This document shows, in pieces, positions 25,492-35,700 of a stretch of 64,000 nucleotides of DNA. The translations under genes were made by a program, and so were the position numbers. The stretch is taken from assembly GCA_020630975.1 (NCBI GenBank), contig JAHDID010000035.1:1-64000 (forward strand), read 5' to 3'. A model generated the notes under the pieces. The model had not been told where the DNA came from, made no database searches, and saw only the letters and a list, made by a program, of their open reading frames with translations. This DNA is from Verrucomicrobiota bacterium. Its GTDB lineage: Bacteria; Verrucomicrobiota; Verrucomicrobiia; Verrucomicrobiales; DEV007. Numbering within the stretch: the first letter of the stretch is position 1; every line of letters starts with the position of its first letter.

Positions 25492-26700
25492 ATGAACCTC
25501 GACAACAATATCGGCATCCTGTATGTCGATGACGAGTCAAAAGCCCTAAAATATTTTAAGGACAGCTTCGAAGACCTAGGACCTATCTTCACCGCAGAGA
25601 GTGGTGAAGAGGGATTGGTTGTCTTTAGAGAAAATCGAGCAAAGATCGGCATCGTGCTGAGTGATAAAATGATGCCCGGTATGTCGGGTTTGGAGTTTTT
25701 GGCGAAAATCAGGCGCATCGACGATCTACCTCTGCGCATGCTGGTGACAGCCAATAACGATCTGGTCGAGGCGGTGGAGGCTCTCAATGAGGGGCTTCTT
25801 TACTCCTATATGAATAAGCCCTGGTCTTCCGAGGATCTGGAGACCAAGCTAAAGCGGGCGATGGATCGATACTGGATAAGTCGAGAGAGAAAACGTCTGT
25901 TGAAAGATCGGGCTGCGACTTTTCAGGAAATGATGATGGCTGAGCGCGCATCTAGTTTTGAAGCACTTTCGTTGGGGCTCAACCATCACATGCGAAACTC
26001 TTTGACGGTGATTCAGTCGTTTTTCGATATGATCCCCCTTCAGCTCGAGCAAGAGGTGGGAGGAGCTCCACGGGATCGATTCTTTTGGGAGGATTACTAC
26101 AATAATGTGGAAGATCGGCTGTCGAGCCTGATATCGATCCTCACCAATTTGACGGAAGGCACCAATGCGGCTCGCGTGTCCAGTGATGACGCCGGTCTGG
26201 AGCCGATTCAATTGCGCGAGGTGATCGAGTCAGTGGTCGAAAAGCACGCTATCGAGGATGCGACTATCAGCTTCAAAGGCCAACCGGAGGTGACTATGGA
26301 GGGCGAGGGTGAGCGCATTGTTCATCTGATTGAGACGGTGGTGCTGGAGGCTAGCAAGAATATCAAGAATGGCGGTAGTATCACCTTAGAGGTGGAACCC
26401 TGTACCGTAGGTGTCGCTGAGGCGGAAGGCGTGGAGATACGATGCATCGACAATGGTGATTTATTGCCAGAGCCAGTGCGGCGCCATCTGTTTGACCCAT
26501 TCCATATCCGTTCGGATCGACCTTCAGAGTTGTCTACGGATTTGCTCAGTGCCTACATCACAGTGTACACCCATGGAGGGACGATTCGGGCGGACCGGAC
26601 TGAGGAGAATTGTAATCTGATCGAGATCACTCTTCCTTTAGAGGCTGGTAGTAAAGCTGGGCTAGGTGATGCTCAGCGGATCATAGGTGGTTTGAAATAA
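25492..26700 (+). CDS. receiver-histidine kinase hybrid, PhcR-like
   Basis: 402 residues. Residues 1-125 are a canonical receiver: GILYVDDESKA, Asp58 in VLSDKMMPGMSG, LVTANN, MNKPWSSEDL. A linker helix and an H-box follow (ALSLGLNHHMRNSLT, His165 or His166), then a GHKL domain with LEASKNIKNG as N-box and CIDNGDLLPEPVRRHLFDPF as G1/F. The GLGL G2 box is not recognisable (STDLLSAYITVYTHGG instead), so kinase activity may be reduced. An N-terminal receiver followed by a kinase is the PhcR/atypical-hybrid layout. Soluble, no membrane segment. Probably co-transcribed with the methyltransferase gene. Confidence 0.75.
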   Translation: MNLDNNIGILYVDDESKALKYFKDSFEDLGPIFTAESGEEGLVVFRENRAKIGIVLSDKMMPGMSGLEFLAKIRRIDDLPLRMLVTANNDLVEAVEALNEGLLYSYMNKPWSSEDLETKLKRAMDRYWISRERKRLLKDRAATFQEMMMAERASSFEALSLGLNHHMRNSLTVIQSFFDMIPLQLEQEVGGAPRDRFFWEDYYNNVEDRLSSLISILTNLTEGTNAARVSSDDAGLEPIQLREVIESVVEKHAIEDATISFKGQPEVTMEGEGERIVHLIETVVLEASKNIKNGGSITLEVEPCTVGVAEAEGVEIRCIDNGDLLPEPVRRHLFDPFHIRSDRPSELSTDLLSAYITVYTHGGTIRADRTEENCNLIEITLPLEAGSKAGLGDAQRIIGGLK

Positions 26701-26706
26701 GCCTAC

Positions 26707-27285
26707 TTACTGTTTCAGCGGGCCTTCTTCTAAGGCCAGAGAAACGATTTTCTCTGCTTGGGAAACGAGATTGGGTATTCTCTCTTTTGCCTCTTTGAGT
26801 TGGGCGAATTTCAGCTCCTGGCTGATCGACATGAACGATTTCACCTGCTCGAGAAGACCGATTGAAAAAACTGGGGCGCCGGCTTGCTGTTGAGGCATGG
26901 CGATACGAGATAGGTATTCCTCGGCGGTCTCGTAGCGGATAGGGTCTCCATATTGGGATGTGAGGAAATCCTTAACGATTTCAGAAGCCTCAAGGCCTGC
27001 TTTGTTCGGTGCCATAGTAGCGGCTTCAGATTGTAGCTCTTGTAGGCGTAGTCTGGCGACGACTTCTGGCGGAGGGCCGGTTGGCTTGGGGTTTTTCTTG
27101 CGATATGAGAGCACACAATAGATCACAACTGCGGTGATTAGCAGTAGGATCGAAAGAGTGATGAAAATGACAGGCGGCCAATAAAACGGTGGGGGATCGT
27201 CTACGATATCCCTGATCTCTGACGCACCTGTAGCGCCACCAGTCTGCCCCATAGCTGGGGAGACTAGAAACTGCAGGAAAAGCAT
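26707..27285 (-). CDS. membrane-anchored DUF4381-like protein
   Basis: 192 residues from the ATG at 27285, chosen because a perfect AGGAGG lies four bases upstream. An in-frame GTG at 27345, three bases after the stop of the giant vWA gene, would add 20 residues and give translational coupling. Short signal (MLFLQFLVSPAMGQ), then PPPFYWPPVIFITLSILLLI, a membrane helix at about 35-57, a cytoplasmic basic patch, and a helical domain (VVARLRLQELQ, IVKDFLTSQYGDPIRYETAEEYLSRI). The layout resembles DUF4381 proteins of Bat/vWA operons. Last gene of the four-gene envelope locus. Confidence 0.6.
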   Translation of the reverse strand: MLFLQFLVSPAMGQTGGATGASEIRDIVDDPPPFYWPPVIFITLSILLLITAVVIYCVLSYRKKNPKPTGPPPEVVARLRLQELQSEAATMAPNKAGLEASEIVKDFLTSQYGDPIRYETAEEYLSRIAMPQQQAGAPVFSIGLLEQVKSFMSISQELKFAQLKEAKERIPNLVSQAEKIVSLALEEGPLKQ

Positions 27286-27287
27286 AA

Positions 27288-27309
27288 TGCCTCCTGATAA
27301 AAGGAGGCA
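27288..27309 (-). promoter_or_regulatory. hairpin sequestering a Shine-Dalgarno sequence
   Basis: In minus-strand RNA, UGCCUCCU pairs perfectly with AGGAGGCA over a six-base loop (UUUAUC). The 3' arm contains the whole AGGAGG that lies four bases before the ATG at 27285. The ribosome site of the DUF4381-like gene is thus inside an 8-bp stem that upstream translation would open. Confidence 0.55.
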
Positions 27310-27348
27310 TCTGCAATTAGAGGTCTGAGTCAGAGTTCCACTCACGTC

Positions 27349-30300
27349 TTATTCGTCGATCGATATTTCTTTCTCGGCTAAATAATCTTTCAGGGCATTG
27401 TCTTTTAGGACTTTGCCTCCGGCGATGACGAGTGAGTACTCACCGCCGGTGCCCCGAGCTATGCGGCTAAGTGGGACAGATGCGCCAGGCACCATCAGAG
27501 CGATGGTGTTGATGCAGATATCCTCGGCCTTTTCCTTGCTCTTAGCGATCATTTCGACTGCTACTTGCTCTTGTCTGGCTGTCTCGCCATCTGTGAGGAA
27601 GTAGATTGTCTTAGGCGCAGGCTCGATGTCCATCGCCATGGTGAGTGGTAGATGCCATGTGGTGCCATACGATTTACCGACAGCTTCGATATCTTCGATG
27701 GTGGCAGCGATGTTCTCTTCGGTGACTTCTCTCCAAGAGCCGGTTGGCAGTTGTTCATTGCCTTCCTGATACTCGAATCCACCGAATCCACTCTTCCAAT
27801 GGTGAGTCGTTCCGTCGGTAGCATCTTCGATCACCACGTCTTCACCGCGAGCCCCGCCTTGGGTCATGCGCTGGTGGGCAAACCAAGTTGGTCCGGAGAA
27901 GAAGATCACCTGATAGAGCGATCCTTCAGCTAGACTGTTGATAGCGGAGATCAGCTCATCTTTGCTCAGGCGCAGTTGAGCCGGGGTCAAAGAGCGAGAT
28001 ACGTCCATGATGAATGCTACCCGTTGGTCGCTACCTTCTTGGTTCAGCTTCTCAGCTGTCCCGAAGATACCGCGAGTGGGCTGCTGCTCTTTGCGTGGCT
28101 CTGGTGCTGGTGCTGGAGGAGCGGGCTCTTCGATCACAGGAGGTTCCTCTGCGACTACCTGATTGTCATCGGTGGGCGCCACGGCGGCTACGCCCACGAC
28201 TGCTCCAGCCGCTGCTATGGCGCCGGTGGCGATTGAGTTAGTGGATGAATCATCATCTGTATCGGTGGCGCTCTCTGTGGAGTCCGTGGTGATCAGTGAC
28301 TGAGCTTGCTCGATCCACTCTTGGCTCTTGATCTGGCCTGGTAGGTTGAGGTCTCTTTCGAAGGCCCAGCGATTGTAGGTATTCCAGTTCGCCACCTGCT
28401 TGTAGCGATAGATACCACGTTGGTTCAAACCGCTTTCGATCTCATCGTCGATACCATTGATAGCGGTGAGATCGTCTCGATCTACCTGATCGTGGGTGTA
28501 GACGATTCCGTAGCTTTCGTGCAAGTCCGCGTCCTCTCCATCGAACTGGTTGAGAGGCACCAGATAGTCCATGGTGCTGGGCTTGATTGGCTCGGGCTCA
28601 TGGGCGGTCAGATCCGCCTCTGCAGCAGCAGGTGCTACCTCGTCGGTTGCGATTGTGTCCGTGGTTTCGACAGCAGCTTGTTCATTGATGGTGTAGTCCC
28701 AGCCGCGCTTTGTCTCAGCGTTCACATCGATAGGCTGAGTGTGGTCGCCCTCGATGGCTGGCGAGCCGCTTTGGTCTGTGGTTTCCACGGTAGCCACCTC
28801 TTCGGCGGTGTCTTCCTCATCGTCTTGGCCCGCGATCGCCGCGCCTGCGACTGCTGCGGTGGATGCTACCGCGCCTGCGGTGCCCCATTTTGCCCAGTCG
28901 ATGTCGCCCCAGCCGAACTTGGTCTTCACTTCTTCGCGCTGCTCTTCGGGTAGTTCTTCGAGCTGTTTGAAGCTGTAGATGCCTTGGCGATTCAGTTCTG
29001 CGGCGTCTTCTGCGGAGACGCCTTCTGCCTGTGTCAGATCATCAGCATCATCGGGTGCCTGTGCCTCGTGGGTGTAAGTCCAGGTCTGGTCAGTTTGTTC
29101 GTCTGCCTCAGTCCTTGAGGGTGATTCTTCACCTTCCCATTTGCCCCAGTCGACGTCTCCCCAATTGACGCGAGTTTCGACATTTTCCTCATCGGCGACA
29201 GGAGTGACTTGGCTTTCCTCTTCGTGCTCATCATCTCCGCCTAGGAGGGCCGAGCCACCTGCTACGGCGGCAGTGCCGAGTGCCCCTAGTGTGCCCCATT
29301 TACCCCAGTCGATGTCACCCCAGCCGAATCTGGAGCGGACTTCTTCGCGCTTCTCTTCTGGTAGTTCTTCGAGCTGTCTGAATGTGTAGACACCTTGGCG
29401 ATTGAGCTCTGCGGCATCATCTTCTGAGATGCCCTCCATCTGGGTTAGATCATCTGCATCCTCTGGGCGTTCGCGGAAGCGCCAACCCCATGTGGAGTCA
29501 GTTTCGGTATCGCCGCGACTAGCTAGCTCGGATTCCACCACCTCGACACTGGTATCGTCGATGGTTTCCACTTCCTCCTGCTCATCATCATGATCGTCGT
29601 CGTCCTCGCCGAGTAGGGCAGAGCCACCTACAGCGGCGGCGGTGCCGATGGCACTGAGAGTGCCCCACTTGCCCCAATCGATGTCGCCCCAGCCGAAGCG
29701 AGATTTCACTTCTTCGCGGCGCTCTTCAGGCAGCTCCTCAAGCTGTTGGAAGGTGTAGATGCCTTCCGCTCTGAGCCGCTCTGCATCTTCATCTGAAATA
29801 CCTTCAAGCGAAGTGAAATCGTCGGCTTGGACACCAGGATTGCCGGTGTAGGTGTAGCCCCATGTCCAGTCAGGTCTTACGGTGGTCTCGGTTTCGTCTT
29901 GAGTCACCACTTCGGGTAGCGTCACTGTAGTGGCAGCTTCTTCTGTTTGTTCCTCAGTAGTAGCTACGGTGACTTCCTCTTGCTCGACGTAGTTGGCATT
30001 CTCTTCCTCCTCATCTTCATCGCGATTCAGTAGAGCTGCACCACCTGCTACGGCAGCTGTGCCGAGTGCCCCTAGAGTGCCCCATTTGCCCCAATCGATA
30101 TCTCCCCAGCCGAATCGAGAGCGAACTTCTTCTCTTTTCTCTTCTGGTAGTTCTTCGAGCTGTTTGAAGGTGTAGACGCCTTGGCGGTTGAGCTCTGCTG
30201 CGTCGTCTTCTGAGATGCCCTCCATCTGGGTGAGATCATCTGCATCCTCTGGACGCTCGCGGAATCGCCAACCCCATGTCGTATCGGACTCGGTGTCTTC

Positions 30301-32466
30301 TCGGTCGGCTAAATCGCTGCCTTTTTGGAACTCGAAGTGCTGGGTATCGGTGTCTTCCACGGATTCCTCGTGCTCGACGACGACCGTTTCCTCTTCGATT
30401 TCCTCAGCTTCGTCATCATCGTCACCCAGCAGGGCGGCGCTGCTAGCTGCTGCGGCTGCAGTGAGTGCTCCTAGAGTGCCCCATTTGCCCCAACTGAAGT
30501 CAGGCCAGCGGAATTTGCGGCCAAAGCGCTCGCGCTGGTCTTCGTCCATCTCGTCGAGCTGAGAAAACTTGTAGATACCTGCGCGATTGAGCTCGGCTGC
30601 CCGCTCTTCGTCGACATCTTCGAGTTGAGTCAGGTCGTCTGCATCGTGCGGGACGACTGAGTAGTAGTTGGCCAGCTGGAGATCGACTTCTTCCTCTTCT
30701 TCAGCGACGGGTTCTTCAGTGGAGGTGTACTCTTCAGTGATGACCTCTTGCTCGGTGGTGGTCACCTCATATTCCTCCTCCTCATCATCACGGCGCAGAG
30801 CATTGGCGCCAGCGATAGCGGCGGTACCTACGGTTCCGGCTATTGCCCACTTGCCCCAGTCGAGATCTGGCCAGCGGAACTTGCGGCCAAAGCGAGAGCG
30901 TTGCTCTTCATCTAGCTCGTCGAGCTGGGAGAATTTGTAGATACCTGCCTGGTTTAGCTCGTAGGCGCGATGCTCATCGATGCCCTCGAGCTGGGTGAGA
31001 TCGTCGGCATCGTGAGGAACGACTGAGTAATAGGTGGTCAGCTCTAGGTCCTCATCTGGGCCGAGCTCTTCGATTTCTTCTTCGTCAGCAGCTGCGAATG
31101 TCACAGTCTGTTGTTCGACTTCTTCGATCTCCTCGACTGTTTCTTCTTCGGTGTGATCGGTGATGACGACATTCTCTTCGATCTCTTGGCTGTTGGAGGC
31201 TTCCTCTTCGTCTTCATCATCGACTAAGAGAGAGGCGACACCGGCTGCAGAAGCTGCGCCCACGGCACCGATAGTGCCCCATTTCCCCCAATCGATGTCT
31301 GGCCAATTGAAGCGATCGCCAAAGCTGCGGCGCTGCTCTTCGTCGAGCTCTTCCAGTTGAGAAAACTTGTACACACCAGCGCGATTCAGCTCAGCTGCTT
31401 TTTCATCGTCGATGCCTTCGAGTAGGGTGAGGTCGTCGGCATCTTCGGTCTGCTCTTCGTGGGTGGCTATGAGGGAGGGCGGTGCCTGTCGGGTTTCCTC
31501 TTCTAGGACAGGTTGCTCTTCGACGATTTCCTCCTCGTAGGTTTCCTCCTGAGTGACGACTTGCTCTTCTACGACTTCCTCATCGTCGTCTTTGCCGACA
31601 TTTAGCAATGTGGCCCCAGCGATAGCGGCTCCTGCAGTGGCGATCGTGGTGCCGATAGGGGACTGCTCCTCTTCCTCGGTCTCTTCTTCGACATCGTAGC
31701 TCTGTTCTACGACGTTGGTTTCCACAGTCTCGGAGATGGTCTCCGGATTAGGGATCTGTGGTGGTAGTGTGACTGTGCTGGTCTCGTCTTTAGCGAGATC
31801 GACATGGGCCTCGGTCTCGTCGATGTCGTCCCACTTCCAGTCTGGCCAGTCAAAATTATCACGCCCTCTGGAGAGTAGAGCTGCACCGCCGACTCCTGCA
31901 GCAGCTGCGGTAGCACCCCATGCGCCCCAGTTGATGTCTGGCCAGCCAAATTTGAAGCCAAACTTACGACGGCCCTCTTCATCGAGGTCGGCTAGCTGCG
32001 AGTAGCGGTAGATGCCTGCTCGGTTGAGTTCTGTTGCGCGCTCGTGATCGATGCCTTCGAGTAGAGTGAGATCGTCTGGATCGTCTGGGGCCTCTGCGTA
32101 GTAGGTTTTCAGGCCTAGGTCATTAGCCGCAGATCTTTCTACTGCCGGGGCTGAGGTGGCGACCTTTGAGGTCTCTGGCACGGCTTTTTCGGTGATCTTT
32201 TCGGTGCGTGTGGACGCGGCTGCTGGTGGCGTAATCGCAGCGGTTCTGTCGTCGAGTTTGATATCGCCTTTGCGTAGCTCCTTTTGCTCCTCCTCGAGCT
32301 CTTTGATGAGAGATGCTCGCTTGTAGAAGCAGATATACGCGACATGGATGCCTAGTAAGAGACCGATTACTGCTAAAATAGCAGCGTGGATAGGGTACTT
32401 CTGGATCAGCAGTAGCGGGTCAGCGAGGTTACGGATCAGGGCGAATAGACTTTCTGAAAGTTCCAT
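27349..32466 (-). CDS. giant membrane protein: nine HhH repeats plus C-terminal vWA domain
   Basis: 1705 residues. N-terminal membrane helix at about 27-47 (HAAILAVIGLLLGIHVAYICF), then a charged linker. From residue 131 there are nine copies of a helix-hairpin-helix unit of the COG3743 type: (D/P)DDLT.LEGI...AAELNRAGIY.FSQLEEL, each followed (except the ninth) by an FGW.DIDWGKWG element, an Ala/Gly-rich hydrophobic stretch of about 18 residues and a very acidic linker. Repeats 1-4 form one subfamily (KF.WPD), 5-8 another (RFGWGD); repeat 9 (about 1327-1395) lacks the tail and ends like a canonical COG3743 unit. Residues about 1483-1700 are a vWA domain with MIDAS DVSRS and FLTDGE. Probably an inner-membrane adhesion or assembly platform. 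Function unknown. Confidence 0.75.
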   Translation of the reverse strand: MELSESLFALIRNLADPLLLIQKYPIHAAILAVIGLLLGIHVAYICFYKRASLIKELEEEQKELRKGDIKLDDRTAAITPPAAASTRTEKITEKAVPETSKVATSAPAVERSAANDLGLKTYYAEAPDDPDDLTLLEGIDHERATELNRAGIYRYSQLADLDEEGRRKFGFKFGWPDINWGAWGATAAAAGVGGAALLSRGRDNFDWPDWKWDDIDETEAHVDLAKDETSTVTLPPQIPNPETISETVETNVVEQSYDVEEETEEEEQSPIGTTIATAGAAIAGATLLNVGKDDDEEVVEEQVVTQEETYEEEIVEEQPVLEEETRQAPPSLIATHEEQTEDADDLTLLEGIDDEKAAELNRAGVYKFSQLEELDEEQRRSFGDRFNWPDIDWGKWGTIGAVGAASAAGVASLLVDDEDEEEASNSQEIEENVVITDHTEEETVEEIEEVEQQTVTFAAADEEEIEELGPDEDLELTTYYSVVPHDADDLTQLEGIDEHRAYELNQAGIYKFSQLDELDEEQRSRFGRKFRWPDLDWGKWAIAGTVGTAAIAGANALRRDDEEEEYEVTTTEQEVITEEYTSTEEPVAEEEEEVDLQLANYYSVVPHDADDLTQLEDVDEERAAELNRAGIYKFSQLDEMDEDQRERFGRKFRWPDFSWGKWGTLGALTAAAAASSAALLGDDDDEAEEIEEETVVVEHEESVEDTDTQHFEFQKGSDLADREDTESDTTWGWRFRERPEDADDLTQMEGISEDDAAELNRQGVYTFKQLEELPEEKREEVRSRFGWGDIDWGKWGTLGALGTAAVAGGAALLNRDEDEEEENANYVEQEEVTVATTEEQTEEAATTVTLPEVVTQDETETTVRPDWTWGYTYTGNPGVQADDFTSLEGISDEDAERLRAEGIYTFQQLEELPEERREEVKSRFGWGDIDWGKWGTLSAIGTAAAVGGSALLGEDDDDHDDEQEEVETIDDTSVEVVESELASRGDTETDSTWGWRFRERPEDADDLTQMEGISEDDAAELNRQGVYTFRQLEELPEEKREEVRSRFGWGDIDWGKWGTLGALGTAAVAGGSALLGGDDEHEEESQVTPVADEENVETRVNWGDVDWGKWEGEESPSRTEADEQTDQTWTYTHEAQAPDDADDLTQAEGVSAEDAAELNRQGIYSFKQLEELPEEQREEVKTKFGWGDIDWAKWGTAGAVASTAAVAGAAIAGQDDEEDTAEEVATVETTDQSGSPAIEGDHTQPIDVNAETKRGWDYTINEQAAVETTDTIATDEVAPAAAEADLTAHEPEPIKPSTMDYLVPLNQFDGEDADLHESYGIVYTHDQVDRDDLTAINGIDDEIESGLNQRGIYRYKQVANWNTYNRWAFERDLNLPGQIKSQEWIEQAQSLITTDSTESATDTDDDSSTNSIATGAIAAAGAVVGVAAVAPTDDNQVVAEEPPVIEEPAPPAPAPEPRKEQQPTRGIFGTAEKLNQEGSDQRVAFIMDVSRSLTPAQLRLSKDELISAINSLAEGSLYQVIFFSGPTWFAHQRMTQGGARGEDVVIEDATDGTTHHWKSGFGGFEYQEGNEQLPTGSWREVTEENIAATIEDIEAVGKSYGTTWHLPLTMAMDIEPAPKTIYFLTDGETARQEQVAVEMIAKSKEKAEDICINTIALMVPGASVPLSRIARGTGGEYSLVIAGGKVLKDNALKDYLAEKEISIDE

Positions 32467-32532
32467 CGATGTGATTGGTTAGTTGAGGCTTTCGGTAGTG
32501 TCGGTTTGTGGTCGTGATTTCGGGTGCTCAGT

Positions 32533-32745
32533 TTAGACGGCTCTATTCTTTGCACGGATGCGGGCATTCTCTGCCTCTATTTCAGCGTAGCGGCGCTTGC
32601 AGTTGCGCCACATGAGCCAGCCGATGAAGTAGCCGATCAGGCCCATGATGGCCAGGATGGCAAAGGCTGCGATCCACTCGTGAGCATATCCATCATACAT
32701 GTTGCCCTTGTCGGAGTGGTCTAAAAAGCTAGAGAAGATGTCCAT
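32533..32745 (-). CDS. small single-span membrane protein
   Basis: 70 residues: a soluble start (MDIFSSFLDHSDKGNMYDGYAHEW), one membrane helix at about 25-46 (AAFAILAIMGLIGYFIGWLMW), and a basic/coiled-coil tail (RNCKRRYAEIEAENARIRAKN). Family not recognised. It sits between the BON/OmpA gene and the giant vWA gene on the same strand (54 and 66 bases of spacing), which supports it as a real member of that operon. Confidence 0.7.
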   Translation of the reverse strand: MDIFSSFLDHSDKGNMYDGYAHEWIAAFAILAIMGLIGYFIGWLMWRNCKRRYAEIEAENARIRAKNRAV

Positions 32746-32799
32746 GGTCTTGTTTTGCTAAAGTTTGTGTCGTGTTGCGTTATTTACTTCTCTGACAGG

Positions 32800-35700
32800 T
32801 TAGTCGGCCACGATCCTGACATCGGTTCTACGGAATTTGTCGTATTGGTTGGAGTCTCCAGTGATAGCGCCTCGACCGATGACTGATACGATGCGGTCTT
32901 CATCGATACCATTCTCTACGAGGTAGCTGCGGATTCGCTTAGCGCGCGCGTCACTCAGCGTATCATTAAGGGCTGCGGTACCGCGCTCGTCGGCAAACCC
33001 ATCGATCACGATTTTGCCAGTTGCGGCTTTTGCCTTGGCTAGCAGCATCTTGACGTTGGCTGCTTCCGAAGGCTGGATGTGAGATTCCCCAGTGCCGAAG
33101 TAGATCGAGTAGAGGTCGCCCTCATTCGGTTTGATCGGCTCGGGCGCGACTGGTGGAGCTGGTGGCGGCACTGGCGCAGGCTCTGCAGGCTTCACGATGC
33201 GTAGCTGGTCAATCACCTTCACGCCCTTAGAGCTGAATGGTGTGGTGAGTGCCAGGGTGTCGGCCTTAGCTTGCTCAGATGGGACCACACCTTTTAGGGT
33301 GATCTCCTGCTTCTGGAGCGAGAATTCGCGCTCTGCGACGCTGCCTTTGTAGAATTCGCCGACGAATGTGGGTAGCGCTTCTAGGTAGGCGTCGGATTTC
33401 ACGCTACTGTTGATCTTGAGTTTGTCCTCTAGCTTGTCGATGCCCTTGATAGCTAGGATCGACCCTACGATGGCATCGTGAGTGGCTTTGTCGGGTACAT
33501 TGCCTGTGAGAGCGAGTTTATCAGCCTTTCCAGAAAGAGCCACAGCGGGAGGCAGTGTGGGATCTGGCTTAGGTATCTTCAGATCGAAGTCGAGTTTGCC
33601 TGGTGGGTTGATACCAGAAAAGGCCACACTGACGTTTTGCATGGTATCTATATCTTTCACGAGTCCTGAGATGGAGGATGCGCGCTCATTGATACTGACT
33701 TTGGTCTTCTTGATCAGACCTAGATTGTCGGCAGTGAATTTGGGCAATGCCTTTAGCCAAGCTGCATCGGTGACTTCATCGCTCACCTCGATACGGTCTA
33801 CGACTTCCACATCATTGCGCAGGCGTCGTTTCGCGGCGTCGACTAGAGAGATTTTGATGGCCTCTGTTGGGACTTTACCGGTCAGAACGGTCTTGGTCGG
33901 TGATTGCTCTGTCCAGCTGAATGATGGCTTCGCTTTTGGTGCAGGCTTCACCTCGATCTGATCGACGATACTGTAGCCCTGCCATCCGCCAAAGTTTTTG
34001 AGGATCGACTGTTTGGTCGCATTGTCTTTTACCAGACCTGCTACGGTTATCTTTTTGCCCTTCACGATCACTTGCCCGTCATCTGTGGCTGCGAGTAGAG
34101 CTGGCACACCGAGAGAAACTGGCTCTGGGGAGGGGAGCTCTTTGTGTTTGGCACTCACTTCCACTTGGTTGTCGAGCTTTAGTCCTTGGACTTTGCCGAT
34201 GGCGTCGGTCAGGAGTTTGACGGCCTCTGGAGAGGCTAGCTTGCCGGCGGCAGATAGCGCGTTGGCTTTCTTGGTGAGGGTGAAGGTAGGTGCCTGATCG
34301 CGCTCGATCGTCATTGGCTTAGGCGCTGGGAGTAGGCCGATTTGATCGACGATGGCGACGTTTGGCCACTGATCCGCAGGGTAACGACCTAGAATGCCAT
34401 CTTTGGTCGCCTGATCTTTCACCATGCCTTTGAGGACTAGCTTGTCTGAGCCGACTTCTAGACGGCCGGTATCGGTCGCTCCGAATAGGTCTGACACACC
34501 TGAGAGTGCGGCTGCTACTTTAGCCGGCTTTTTCACGCGTGGACCCACTTTGAGTTGGTTGACGACATCTAGACCATCCACTGCAGCGAGCTTCGCGATC
34601 TGATTTTTGGTAGCTGGAGTATCGACTAGACCGGTGAGGATCAGCTGCTTCTGCGCATTCTTCGAGAGTGAAAACTTTGGCTCGATGGTGCGAGGTGGAG
34701 GCAGCACCTTCACTTGGTCGACGATCTCGGTGCCAGGCCATTTATCGGCGGCGAAAAATCCCATCAACTTGGTTTTGGCGGGCTGGTCTTTTACCTCTCC
34801 ATTTACCACGACTCGCTTGGGCGAGATGTCGAGTTGGCCGTTTTGCGAGGCGCTCATTAGCGCTGGGATAGCGGCCACAGCAGGTGCGAGGTGAGTCGGT
34901 GCGAGGTGCGTCTCGCTGACTTCGATGTTATTGACCACGGTCAGACCAGGCGCTTCAGCCGACTTGGCGATCTGGTTTTTCGTAGCTGGAGTATCGACGA
35001 TACCGGACAGAGTCAGGGTGTCGCCTTTTCTCAAGAGAGACAGGGAGGATGGCTGGTCACGCTTGGGCTTCTCTGGCTCCGGGTCGGGCTCGGGATCTGG
35101 CACCGGATCTGGAGTAGGCGCGACTGGCTTGGGTTTGACTGTGAGCTGGTCGACGATCTTTGCCCCCTGCCAGACATCTGGGGTGAATAGACTGAGCAGT
35201 CTTTTCTTTGTCCCTGAGTCGTCTACCAGACCTGATATGGTGACCTGTTTGGCAGTAGCTACCAGTCGGGCATCTGATGCGGCATTCATCAAAGCAGGGA
35301 TAGAGTCGACTGCAGCACCGACGACACTGAGCGCGCGGGTGTCTTCGGAGATCTTCAGCTGATTGTCGACCGTCACGCCAGACACTTTCTCAGCATTGGC
35401 GTTGAGGATGTCTTTGGTTTGCTCTGAGTTGACGATGCCATCTAGGAGGAGCTTGTCTCCGCTGCGCTGGATGGTGAGATTCCACGGATCCTTGGGACCA
35501 TCGGGGAGTAGAGGTCTACCACTGGGATCGGTGACAGCGAAGTGAATGCGGCCATTGTCTCCGGAAAGCTCATCGATGCGGTCGCGGATCTCTCCGACTT
35601 GATCAGCAGATGCGACACCAGTGACCACAGCTGTGAAGTGGTCGTATTTTACAGAAATTCCGGGATATTCCTGTTGGATCTGTTCGGCGACTCTCTGATT

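Noticed and set aside
28420-28953. 177-codon plus-strand frame opposite the HhH/vWA gene
   Set aside because: It results from the repetitive, acidic codon pattern of the real gene on the other strand.
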